NCBI GenBank assembly: GCA_963580455.1
Contig: OY756967.1
Span: 16,352,022 to 16,416,021, forward strand
Direction of reading: 5' to 3'
Length of the DNA: 64,000 nucleotides
Origin: Euonymus europaeus
Taxonomy: Eukaryota; Streptophyta; Magnoliopsida; Celastrales; Celastraceae
Made by a program: the position numbers and the translations under genes. Under the pieces are notes generated by a model. The model saw only the letters and a program-made list of their open reading frames with translations, was not told where the DNA came from and searched no databases. Below are positions 23,486-32,922 of this stretch, one piece after another. The first letter of the stretch is position 1; each line of letters begins with the position of its first letter.

Positions 23486-25586
23486 TGTAGTACCCCATTT
23501 TTGTCCGGGAAGTTTCAATTTAAAAGGAAAGAAAAAGAAATAAAAAATAAAAATATACTAAATAATTCATCCAAATTTTGACCCAAACTTTAGCCCTAAA
23601 TAATCAAATATTACAACTACCCAATTTAATCAAATCCAAAATTAATTGGCCCATTCCCCAGTTGGCCCAGCCCACTACTCAACTAATTCTACCCAAACGG
23701 AGCCCATCACCCAAATACCCACCTGGCCCGGCCCAGCTATCCTACCCAGCCCACTTAACCTAAACTAATACTCAAACCCTAAACTCAACTAAAGGGAGAA
23801 GAGGGAACCAGGAGGCGGCAGTGGAAGAAAGAGGCGGCCGACTGATTGGAGAGAGAGGGAGAAAACGGAGAAAAAGAAGGAGAAGGAGGCGCCAAAAGGT
23901 TGAAAATGGAGAGAGAAGCTTTAGAAGCCGATTTTGTTGATTTTGGGGAGGTGTTTGATTCGATTTTTGGTTTATAAAAGGGGAAGAAGAAACAGGGTTT
24001 TGGGGGGCTGGTTTTGGAGGAAATTTCGGAGCTGGTTTTGGAGGAAATTTCGGAGCTGGTTTTTGGGGCCTGGTTTTGGAGGAAATTTCGTGGCTTGGTT
24101 TTGGGGCTGTTTTGGAGGAATTTCGTGGCTGGATTTCGTGGCTGTTTTGGGTTTGTTTCTGGAGGAATTTCGGGGGTTGTTTCTGGGTTGTTTTTGGAGG
24201 AATTTCGAGGAGGAGTGTTGCTGTTTTTGGTGGAATTTCGGCAGAGAAGAAGGGAGGTATTTTCGATCTTCAATTTCTTGTTTTAATTTGTACTACTTTG
24301 CTTGTTACTGTGGATTTTTCTTTGTTTGGATCTGGTTTGCTTTGTTTTCTTGTTTTGTTTGGTGACAGGGATCGAACGGACGGAGATACGCCAGCGCTGG
24401 ACACGTACTTGAGGGAGACGATGAACAGTACTAGGCCGGGCTGTGATATTGTTTCGTTTGGGCCAGACCTAGTTTTGTTTAGTATTGGGCTTGTTTAGTT
24501 TGATCTTGGGCTTGGGTAGTTTAGTTCGGTTTTAATTAATGACCAGATTTGATTTATATTGTGGGCTTTCACTTGAGATTTTAATTGGGCCGAGACATGT
24601 TTGTGATTTTATAGGTTTTATGGATTATAATAGCATTGAGCTTATTATTTGCTTTTGAGCCGGACTCTGTTTTGGGCAGGGTTTAAATAATTTTTCGTGT
24701 TTGGGGTTTTGTCTTATTTGGTTTGGGTCTCTGATTGTATTATTTTGGGTCGGTTTTGTCTTGTTTGGTTTGGGTTGCTGTTTTGTATATGCATTTGGGC
24801 TTATTGTTTGTTTTGGGTTTTTAATAATAGGTTGGGTTGTAATTTGTTTTTATATAGGCCTAAGTAATGTAACAATATAATAAAAAATAAGAAAGTAGTG
24901 TAAATATTAATCAGATTAATAAGTATATATCAATTTTTAATTTCATAATGTATATATTTAAATAATTTTAAAAGAATCAAATCATACGATTTTCTATATT
25001 CAAATCGCCAAATATCCGACGATGGAACTAATCGAGTAGCATTGGATGCTTTCGATCGGATTCTTGAGGAATTTTTTAGGAATTCCTAACCATTGGATGG
25101 AGAGGAGTTCTTATTTTTATTTTTCAGCATTCATGTTGTATATTTTATGTGTATATAAAAATTATATCGAAAGCCTTAACCAACGATGAAATTAATTTGG
25201 GGAAATGCATTAGATGCACCCTCACAGAAAATTCTTGAGGTGAGAGTGTTTCATGGACACTTGACCATTGGATGGAAGGGTTCCATGAACTTCAATATTA
25301 GACTCTCAATATGACTTTTATATACTGTAAATATTTATCATGTATATATTTTTTATCACGTTTAATTTTCTTAATCATATAATGGGATAATAAAAGTTAA
25401 ATTGACAACTGTTTTTAAAACAGACGTTGTGGGGTGCCTAACACCTTCCCCACACGTAACAAACTCACTTACCCATTTTTTCTGGATTTTCGCAGACCAA
25501 ATTATTTTTATTGGTGACCAATTGCACCTATTACAATTGGTGGCGACTCTTCTTTTAAAATTCCTCTCGCAAAACCGGTTGCGACA
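23486..25586 (+). mobile_element. Solo LTR of a Gypsy element (TAT/Ogre-like)
   Basis: The 2101-bp unit starts TGTAGTACCCC, ends GGTTGCGACA, and is flanked by the 5-bp direct repeat ACCAT (23481-23485 and 25587-25591). It holds no coding domain. Near its 3' end is GGTGGCGACTC (25539-25549), a motif I associate with LTR ends and primer-site areas of the TAT/Ogre lineage. TG...CA ends plus target duplication and no internal region define a solo LTR from unequal recombination. All long open frames inside (23785-24498) read the internal minisatellite and are spurious. Confidence 0.8.
23995..24245 (+). repeat. GGAATTTCG-type minisatellite inside the solo LTR
   Basis: Repeats built from GGTTTTGGAGGAAATTTCG and shorter TTTTGGAGGAATTTCG variants, about 20-50 bp each, strongly strand-biased (G/T-rich on plus). 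They generate open frames on both strands (repeated W-R-K-F and P-x-N-S type peptides), which are not genes. Confidence 0.75.
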
Positions 25587-25591
25587 ACCAT

Positions 25592-26261
25592 TAATGACCT
25601 CAAGATTATCATAGTTTTTACTTTGGTATGATTTGGAATACTTGTAATTGTTATGATAGATTGAGTATAGAATTCTTGAGGGATTGAATAATACTCAATT
25701 GTGTGTAATTCAAAATGTTTGGGGTATATAAGTATACTTTCGGGAGTAATTATATTTTGAGATTAATGTCTCCAATATGACCTGTATTAGATTTCTATAT
25801 ATTGGAGCTCCCATTATCAGTGTGCTTCATGTCGCACGGTCCGTTCACTTGCATGAATGATTTTTTGTGTAAGTATAAAATTTTATGACACATTTGATAT
25901 TAGTCCAGCTTTTCATGGGCGAGTGGAAGATGTTGGACATAGTCATGTGGACTACACACACCCAGCCCAAGTAAATGGAAATTGGAGTAGTTGTCTCCAA
26001 CAACAACTACTCTCAACATATATGAGACAGTGAAAAGAAGTTTCTTTGAGAGAGATAGGGAAAATCATTGGTGTACTAGCAAAAGAAATTGAAAGGTGCT
26101 CATACCATAATTAGGATAGGATGTCACGAGGTGTGTATAATTGCTTGAAGAAAGCACATACAAAATGTGTTTCTCAGGCCTTGGTCCTGCTAATTATCTA
26201 ACACTTGAGAAATAGGGGACGCACGTGACCACTTGGTACGTACAACGCTTAGGCACCTATG
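25592..26261. other. Left flank of the MULE with one copy of a flanking repeat
   Basis: No gene. 25966-26116 matches 31156-31326 in the same orientation (shared blocks include GGAGTAGTTGTCTCCAAC, ATATATGAGACA and GAAAGGTGCTC). Subtracting the MULE, the two copies were about 0.5 kb apart before insertion. Confidence 0.6.
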
Positions 26262-26271
26262 TTTTTTTATT

Positions 26272-26515
26272 GGCTAAATCATACTTTATGCCCCTAAAGT
26301 TTCATTGAATTCTTGTTTATGCCCCTAAAGTTTAAAATTTATTTATTGTACCCTCAAAGTTTCAATTTTGTCTCAATTATACCCAATTTTCACCGGACGA
26401 GCATTGACCCACCAATTTAATCCTACGTGGCAACCGAAGTGCTGACTTGGAAATCTCAAATAAAAAACTACAATAATAAATTACACATGTAATTTCCACA
26501 TGTATATCCTATTTG
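26272..26515 (+). repeat. Left terminal inverted repeat of the MULE
   Basis: 244 bp, complementary to 30685-30928 with a few percent mismatches. It contains three copies of the short motif CCC(C/T)AAAGTTT. It ends just before the transposase leader and presumably carries its promoter and transposase-binding sites. Confidence 0.92.
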
Positions 26516-26701
26516 ATTTTTTCATTTCCACATCACGAAGTCTTTGTTGCGAACTCCTCTCCTCCATCAATGACGCAGTAACCCTAGTTGGTGCGATTCG
26601 ATTGTAGTTGAAGACGACCCTCGCAAGGATTCAATCGGTACTTTATCCTTCACTTGTTCACTGATTTGTTTAGCTTTTATGTTCTTATTTCTTCTGTGAG
26701 A

Positions 26702-29640
26702 ATGAGTGACGAGTGCTGCGATGATAGTGATTTGGAATATCATATTGGGGATGATACACATGAAGATGTAATGGATGAATTGGAGGGTGACAGGTTCATT
26801 GATGTTGGTGTTGAGGCAGAGCCTATACCTAACATTAGTGACAGTGATGAAGATTGTGAAGATGAGACGTATTATCCAATTACTGACTTAGTGAGAGGAC
26901 TTAGTGATGATGAGGAGAAGGAAGATGAAATGCTTAGTCTTTGTAGTGAACATGAATCTGATCTAGAGGATATGGACATAGCACAATCGTATCCACCTTA
27001 CAGACCAGTTAAGGACATGTCTGCATTTAAATGGGAAATTGGGATGCAATTTTCTAGTAGGCAGCAGTTTAGTGAAGCTGTTTCGAGCTATGCAGTGTAT
27101 AGTGGTAGAAAAATGAAATGGGCAAAGGTGGATAGTAAGAGGGCTAGGGTATTTTGCTACTCAACTTGTAAGTTCATGTTGTTTGCTTCTAAGCTCACTA
27201 ATGAGGAGACTTGGCAGTTGAAATCTGCAAATTTGGTACACAGCTGTACTAGGAGCCACAAGATTAGGATGTTGAATGCTAAATGGCTTTCTATTAAGTT
27301 AGTCCCATGGCTTAGAAGAAACCCCAAGATGAAGTTGAGAGAGATAATTATGAAGGTTCAAGACAAATACATAGCAACAATTAGTCTTGGTCTTGCTGCC
27401 AGAGCCAAGAAACAAGCTATGGATGTAGTTCAAGGTAGTCATAAACTACAATTCAAGAGGTTACATGATTTTTGTGCCGAAGTTTTGAGGTCTAACCCAG
27501 GTAGTTCTTGTTTTGTGGCTGCTACCCCATCAGTTGTTGAGGTTCCTTCGAGGTGTTTGATGCCCATTTTTGAGAAATTTTACGTATGTATTGAGGCATG
27601 CAAGAAATCCTTCTCATACTGTAGGCCTATCATAGGGATTGATGGTTGCTTTTTGAAAGGAGTCTATGGAGGGCAGCTGCTTACTGCTGTGGGCAGAGAT
27701 CCAAATGACCAAATGTTGCCCATTGCATTTGCTGTAGTGGACAAGGAAACTAGGGCAACATGGAGATGGTTTCTTGAGAGGCTCTTAGAGGATATTGGTT
27801 GGCACACTCATAATAGATGGACTTTTGTTAGTGACCAACAGAAGGGTCTGGGACTAGTACTAGATGAGGATCTACAGGGTGTGGATCACAGATTCTGTGT
27901 AAGACACATGTATAACAACTTCAAGAAAGTATTCCCAGGATTACAGTTGAAAGAACTAATGTGGAAGGCTGCTAGAGCATCTTATCCACAAGAATGGCAA
28001 CGGGTAATGAGAGAGATAGAACAAATTAACCCAAATGCTTATGGTAGGTTGATGGGTACAGAGCCTAGGTTTTGGACCAGGTCTCACTTCAATGGACACC
28101 CAATGTGTGATACTTTAGTAAACAACATGTCAGAAACTTTCAATAGTGTCATCGTGGCTGCTAGAGAGCTTCCTATAGCCTCCATGTTGGAGACAATAAT
28201 AAATTATTTAATGAGCAGATGGGCTGACAATAGAGATAAAATTGGGAGATATGAAGGAATGGTTCTACCAAGAATTCAAAAGAGAATTGACAAGAATTGG
28301 TCTGAAAGTGGAAAATGGGTTGCAAGATGGGCAGGCAGAAGTAAATTTGGTGTGACTTCAATGCAGGAAACCTTTACAGTCGATCTGGATGACAAAGAGT
28401 GTAGCTGTAGAATGTGGGAATTGACTGGGATACCTTGTTGCCATGCAATAAGTTGTATTAACTTTAAAGAGCAACCTATTCAAGATTACATCCCACAGTG
28501 CTTCATGAGAGATACGTACATACATTGTTATGATCCATTGATACATCCCATGAATGGACAAAGCTTATGGCATGATACAGGTCTTCCAGATATTCTTCCT
28601 CCGCCAATCACTAAGAGGCCTGGAAGGCCCAAGAAGAAGAGGAGACTCGAGGCTGATGAGGTCACACCTTCTGGTAGAATGAGGAGATCTGCTAACCCCA
28701 TGAAATGTAGCAAATGTGGCATGCTTGGCCATAATCGAAGAACTTGCAAAAATGCAGAAATGCCAGAGGCTTCGAGTCATAGCAGGGTTGAAATGGGTGA
28801 GTCTGCAAGTCATAGTAGGATTGAAATGGAGGAGACTTCAGGATCTTCAGTTAGAAGTAGGGGTACGGGCAGGGGAATTAGAGGAGGTAGATCAACAAGA
28901 AGGGGTGGTTCAATTAGAGGAGGCAATGGTGAGAGAATATCAACAAGAAGGGGTGGTTCAATAAGAGTAAGCAGCAGTGGAGTTGGTAGTGCATCATTTT
29001 CAAATGCAGCTAGGTCAACAATTGAGGCATCTACTTTTGGCACAATCTCAAATGCAGGTTCATCTGTACAACAAGCACATACGTTGGGCTGCACTTCAGG
29101 CCAAGCTAATAATCCAATGAGATTCAAGGTAATTATAGTAGTTTAATGTATTTTTGCTTTTGTTAGTGGCATCTTTATGAGTTAGGTAATTATAGTAGTT
29201 TAATGTTTTTTTGCTTTTGTTAGTGGTCCTTATCTTTATGAGTTGTGCAGCAATTTGCAAGGAGAATCCTACCCCACATGCATGACTTTCGTTTTTCCAG
29301 CAATGTTAATATCAATTATAGTAATTTAATATATTTTTGCTTTTGTTAGTTGTCCTTCATTTAATCTTTTTAATCTTTATGAGTTGTGCAGCAACTTACA
29401 AGGAGAATCCTACCCCACATGCAAGACTTTCTTGATTCCAGTAATGTTAATATCAATGTTGGACCACCACAACCTATTGTGACAACAACCAGAGATGCCA
29501 TCAATGCCAGCAATGTCACAACCTTTAGAGGACAAAATACAAATGATGGTGAAGACTTCGGTTTCTCATTATCATTTCCAGGTGATGTTGATGATATAGG
29601 CTCTGGTTTACCCTCACAACACTCTGGAGTGAGTGATTAA
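26702..29640 (+). CDS. mudrA: MURA-type transposase of the MULE
   Basis: Two exons, 26702-29128 and 29392-29640, phase 0, GT-AG intron of 263 nt; 891 residues. The true ATG is at 26702 (MSDECCDDSDLEYH). Order: acidic N-terminus; plant MuDR N-terminal domain (about residues 105-165, GMQFSSRQQFSEAVSSYAV); FAR1/MULE transposase domain (about 310-410: PIIGIDGCFLKGVYGGQLL, PIAFAVVDKE, FVSDQQKGL) with D residues at the expected DDE positions; SWIM zinc finger (CSCRMWELTGIPCCHA, near 575); CCHC knuckle (CSKCGMLGHNRRTC, near 675); and an RG-rich tail (RGTGRGIRGGRS). It should bind the terminal repeats and cut and paste the element in the nucleus. Completeness of the frame suggests recent activity. 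Confidence 0.93.
29129..29441 (+). repeat. Internal duplication of intron and exon start in the transposase gene
   Basis: The exon 2 start (29392-29441) has an earlier copy at 29251-29300, each preceded by TTGTGCAG, 141 bp apart. The intron sequence ATTATAGTA(G/A)TTTAAT...TTTTGCTTTTGTTAGT occurs three times. Using the upstream copy as an exon would allow a shorter or cassette form: it has its own acceptor, but reads into a stop if not spliced again. Confidence 0.75.
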
Positions 29641-30046
29641 GGCATTTCAATATGTGGTCTAGCCCTCATTTTGAATGTAATTATGACACTTTTATGGATG
29701 TATGATGCACTTATTTTGGACCAGGCACTTTTATGGATGTATGGTGCACTCATTTTGGATTCTGGTGCACTCATTTTGGATGTTATTGTAAACTTATGGG
29801 AGTTTTATGGATGCTTGCTATGTCAAACTATTATGATGATGTTTGTATATGAGTTTAAATCCACTGTGTCCATTATTGAAAACAAGTGTAAACCAGGAAA
29901 AACATTATATTAAATAATAAGTGGAGTTCCAACCATCCTTACAATTCAAAAAGTGGAGTTCCAACAAGATAAATAACAGGACAAACAAATTACACAAGAC
30001 TCTACATTTCACCCACGAAATGCAACCTCCAATAGTGTGGACCACC

Positions 30047-30661
30047 CTACTTCTTGGGAGTCATTATAGGTAGCGCCAAAGTAATATGCAAAGCATTTCC
30101 TTGTGGAGAAGACTTCTTCTCCCTAGAGCTGCAGCGAATTACCTTCTCCCCCTTAGCAGAGTCTTTCTTCTCAATAGCATGTTCTTCATCATAATCATCA
30201 TCAGAGAGAACAATGCAAGGCTTCTTCATTGGAGGTGTCACATGAGTCTCAGATCGACTATCATCAGAAAGATCAACGAACTCCACCTGCAGTAAAGTAA
30301 GTCAAGGCTTTACATGTAACAATACATGTAAACTCTTCAAATGATGGCTAAGGTAAACATTTACCTTGGATGGAGAGGGCTTCTGGGCAGCAATGCCACA
30401 TTGGTGACAGTCTCTCTTGATTTTTTTGTTCTGCAATACAGCATTACCAGCAGTGTTGGTCTCATCTACATACACAAACACAGAACCATGTGTTACCCCA
30501 ACCCACCCCATCTCTATATAGTCATCCTCCTCCTCCAACAGCTTAAGACCATGACATATTAGCGCAATCAATTCAGGCTGAAAGGACGAAGAACTCTGTC
30601 GCCGTGACGAAGGAGAAGTTGAGCTGCAGGACAACGAAGTAGCTAGGGTTTCTAACTTCAT
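30047..30661 (-). CDS. Unknown second gene of the MULE, antisense to the transposase
   Basis: Two exons on minus: 30661-30365 (99 codons) and 30286-30047 (79 codons plus stop), with a 78-nt intron (AAG|GTAAAT...CTGCAG|GTGG) in phase 0; 178 residues. Exon 1 starts MKLETLATSLSCSS, is serine-rich, has a hydrophobic helix-like PELIALICHGLKLLEEED, then GWVGVTHGSVFVYVDETN and a single CHQC pair (KRDCHQCG). Exon 2 is acidic then basic (VDLSDDSRSET, SDDDYDEEHAIEKK). The ATG lies just inside the right terminal repeat, so that repeat would drive it. I do not recognise the family; it does not resemble maize mudrB from memory. Alternatives: captured host fragment, or an accessory protein. Confidence 0.6.
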
Positions 30662-30684
30662 AATGGAATCAAAAATTTTAAACA

Positions 30685-30928
30685 CAAATAGGATATACAT
30701 GTGGAAATTACACATGTAATTTATTATTGTAGTTTTTTATTTGAGATTTCCAAGTCAGCACTCCGATTGCCACGTAGGATTAAATTGGTGGGTCAATGCT
30801 GGTCCAGTGAAAATTGGGTATAATTGAGACGAAATTGAAACTTCGAGGGTACAATAGATAAATTCTAAACTTTAGGGGCATAAACAAGAATTCGATGAAA
30901 CTTTAGGGGCATAAAGTATGGTTTAGCC
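30685..30928 (-). repeat. Right terminal inverted repeat of the MULE
   Basis: 244 bp, reverse complement of 26272-26515 with scattered substitutions. It lies immediately upstream of the antisense gene's start and so probably serves as that gene's promoter. Confidence 0.92.
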
Positions 30929-30938
30929 TTTTTTTATT

Positions 30939-31460
30939 TATTATTATAACAGGATTTGTAATTCTTCAGATCTCTGCAATTTCAATCCAATAGTTTCTGA
31001 GGTGAACCATATCACATTTTTTTTCCACTTTTGAACATGTCATATTTTTTTTTAGATTGAAATAGCAGACTCTCATCCTTATATAAAAGTGCAAAAGGGT
31101 GTCATGGACTTAGGCATATGGGCAGGAACGCCCATGTGAGCTAGACTTAGCCTAGCACAAGTAAATGAAAGTTGGAGTAGTTGTCTCCAACAGCAATTGC
31201 TCTCAACTGCTCATGTACGTAGAACATATATGAGACAATGAGAAGAATAAATTTATTCTTTGAGTGAAAAATAGTAATTTGTGTGCCTGCAAAAGAAATC
31301 GAAAGGTGCTCGTACCGTGATTTGGATTTTCGATTCCAATAATTGGATCACACAATGAAACACTATAATACATACTGCCATCCTCAAGTTATTCATACCG
31401 ATCGGGGAAAACGAGCAAGTCTCTTTTTCCTTTCTCGGTCTCGGCATTCTACAAAGGATC
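30939..31460. other. Right flank of the MULE and 3' side of the CML gene
   Basis: Contains the second copy of the flanking repeat (31156-31326) and presumably the 3' untranslated region of the minus-strand calmodulin-like gene. No separate gene. Confidence 0.5.
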
Positions 31461-31958
31461 TTAACAAAAACACTTGTGCATCAAACTTACAAACTCATTT
31501 AAGTGAATCCTTCTATCTCCATAAGTTTCCACTTTTGATTCGAGGCCCAAACAATGAAGAACTCTATTCAATTCCAGAGCATCAATGTAACCATCTTTAT
31601 TTTCATCAAAAACGTCAAATGCTTCTTTTATTTCCTCCAAACTTGCCTCCTCATAAAACAGTTTTGAGAGCTCATCTTCACCCAAATCGATTTGTCTCTC
31701 CGCTATGGCGTCATTGTCTTCATAAGTTAATCCGAGTCTTTCGATCACCATCTTCATTTCTGCTTGGTTCAGTTTGATGAGTTGTTCAACACTCTCACCA
31801 GAGCATTTTAATTCATCTTCTACTTTTGTTGTGTTGTAGAAGAAAGTCAGTAGAGGGAATATAAGTAATTGGAAGAAAATCCCGATGTCTAAGAAGATAT
31901 TTTCCAAACATGAGAACAGCCAATTGGTTGCATTATTTAGTGCTAGTATCTTCTCCAT
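31461..31958 (-). CDS. Calmodulin-like protein (CML45/46 type), second EF-hand damaged
   Basis: Intronless, 165 residues. The N-terminal ~45 residues are hydrophobic (LFSCLENIFLDIGIFFQLLIFPLLTFF), which is typical of CML45/46-type proteins and may anchor it in a membrane. An acidic middle follows, then a canonical EF-hand loop DENKDGYIDALE (ligand positions D, N, D, D and E present). The second hand is abnormal: about ten residues of the linking and entering helix are missing and the loop reads ETYGDRRIHLNE, lacking normal ligands at positions 1 and 3. It ends FVSLMHKCFC. Such proteins are calcium sensors induced in defence. The damage suggests one functional site or a decaying gene. Family sure; subfamily likely. 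Confidence 0.85.
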   Translation of the reverse strand: MEKILALNNATNWLFSCLENIFLDIGIFFQLLIFPLLTFFYNTTKVEDELKCSGESVEQLIKLNQAEMKMVIERLGLTYEDNDAIAERQIDLGEDELSKLFYEEASLEEIKEAFDVFDENKDGYIDALELNRVLHCLGLESKVETYGDRRIHLNEFVSLMHKCFC

Positions 31959-32023
31959 TGATGAAGGAAAGAGAGAGATATAGAGAGAGGAGAGGAAGTA
32001 AAATTGTTCTATATAAGTTTCTC

Positions 32024-32068
32024 ACACACACACACACTATATATATATATATATACATACATATATAA
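32024..32068. repeat. (CA)n/(TA)n microsatellite
   Basis: A run of CA repeats followed by TA repeats, about 60-110 bp upstream of the CML start at 31958. It may act as or near the TATA region of that gene. Confidence 0.8.
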
Positions 32069-32439
32069 TGGCAAGGATGGCTATCATAAAACTTGGAGGT
32101 GTGTGGAAGATTATGGCTTGACTTGGGAGATGTATATAGGATGTCAACTTACACAATTTCCTTGATTGCCATGAAAGCTAATTACGTGAGAGTGTTGCAA
32201 GAAATTCATTACTTTCCTGGAAATTCACTATATTTTCAATTTCTTTAAAGGAAAGGATTATAGAACCTTAATCCAACTATTCTTTTGAATAATAACTATG
32301 TCCCATACCAATAGTTATTTTAACTAATTAAAATTTTCCGTCTTATTTTAAATGAACATTTTTTTATTGGTTGGTCTAGTACTCCAATTGTTGTTTTAAA
32401 TAATGAAATCTTTTTGTTTATTTTGAATAAAAAAGTTTT

Positions 32440-32922
32440 AGAGTGTGTTTGGATCGAGGGATTTTGAGAGAGGGGAAGAGAAGGGAAATGATATTCCTTC
32501 TAATTCCGTTGTTTGGATATGTTAGAAAATAATAAAGGAATAGATTTCGAGAGAATATAATTAGAGGGAAGAATTCTCTAATTTTTTGTTAAAATTCTTC
32601 CTCCCAAAAATGGGGTAATTTGGAGGAAAGAGAAAGAAAAATTAAGTTATTTATAAGTGAAAATTCTATTTTACCCTTATACATAATACTTTTTAACTTA
32701 AAATAAGGATAAATTAATAAATTAAACTATTTTATTTTTTCTTTTCTTTTCTCTATGATGATTATTCAAACAAGAGAAATGATAAATCTATTTTTTTTTT
32801 CACATATCCAAACAAGGGAAAGGAAAAATATTATATTTTCCCTTCTCTTCCTTTAATAAATTTCTTTCCCCTTCTCTTCTCCTCTTCCCTAAATAGTCAA
32901 TAGAAACACACCCTAGTTAGTA
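32440..32922. mobile_element. Candidate MITE (GTGTGTTT-ended)
   Basis: The left end AGAGTGTGTTTGG and the right end AAACACACCCTAG are imperfect inverted repeats, with inner purine-rich (GAGAGGGGAAGAGAAGGGAAA) and pyrimidine-rich (TTCCCCTTCTCTTCTCC) arms also roughly complementary. Length about 480 bp, no coding. This fits the very common non-autonomous hAT-like elements ending in GGGTGTGTTTGG. The target duplication is not clear. Confidence 0.55.

Larger units (their letters stand above)
26272..30928 (+). mobile_element. Complete Mutator-like element (MULE)
   Basis: 4657 bp, bounded by 244-bp terminal inverted repeats that start GGCTAAATCATACTTTATGC on each strand, and flanked by an exact 10-bp repeat, TTTTTTTATT (26262-26271 and 30929-30938). 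MULEs normally give 9-bp duplications, so the tenth base may be chance in a T run. It encodes an intact two-exon MURA-type transposase on plus and a second two-exon gene on minus, convergent with it. No disabling mutation is visible in the transposase. This is a potentially autonomous copy. Confidence 0.93.

Noticed and set aside
23785..24498. Several open frames of 90-162 codons on both strands
   Set aside because: They read the GGAATTTCG-type minisatellite inside the solo LTR; composition is repetitive and frames overlap on both strands.
26654..26701. Upstream extension of the MULE transposase
   Set aside because: It would need a TTG start; the first ATG in frame is at 26702 and gives the expected acidic N-terminus.
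28173..29127. Minus-strand open frames under the transposase
   Set aside because: They are shadows of the plus-strand transposase gene; no domain and no splice signals.
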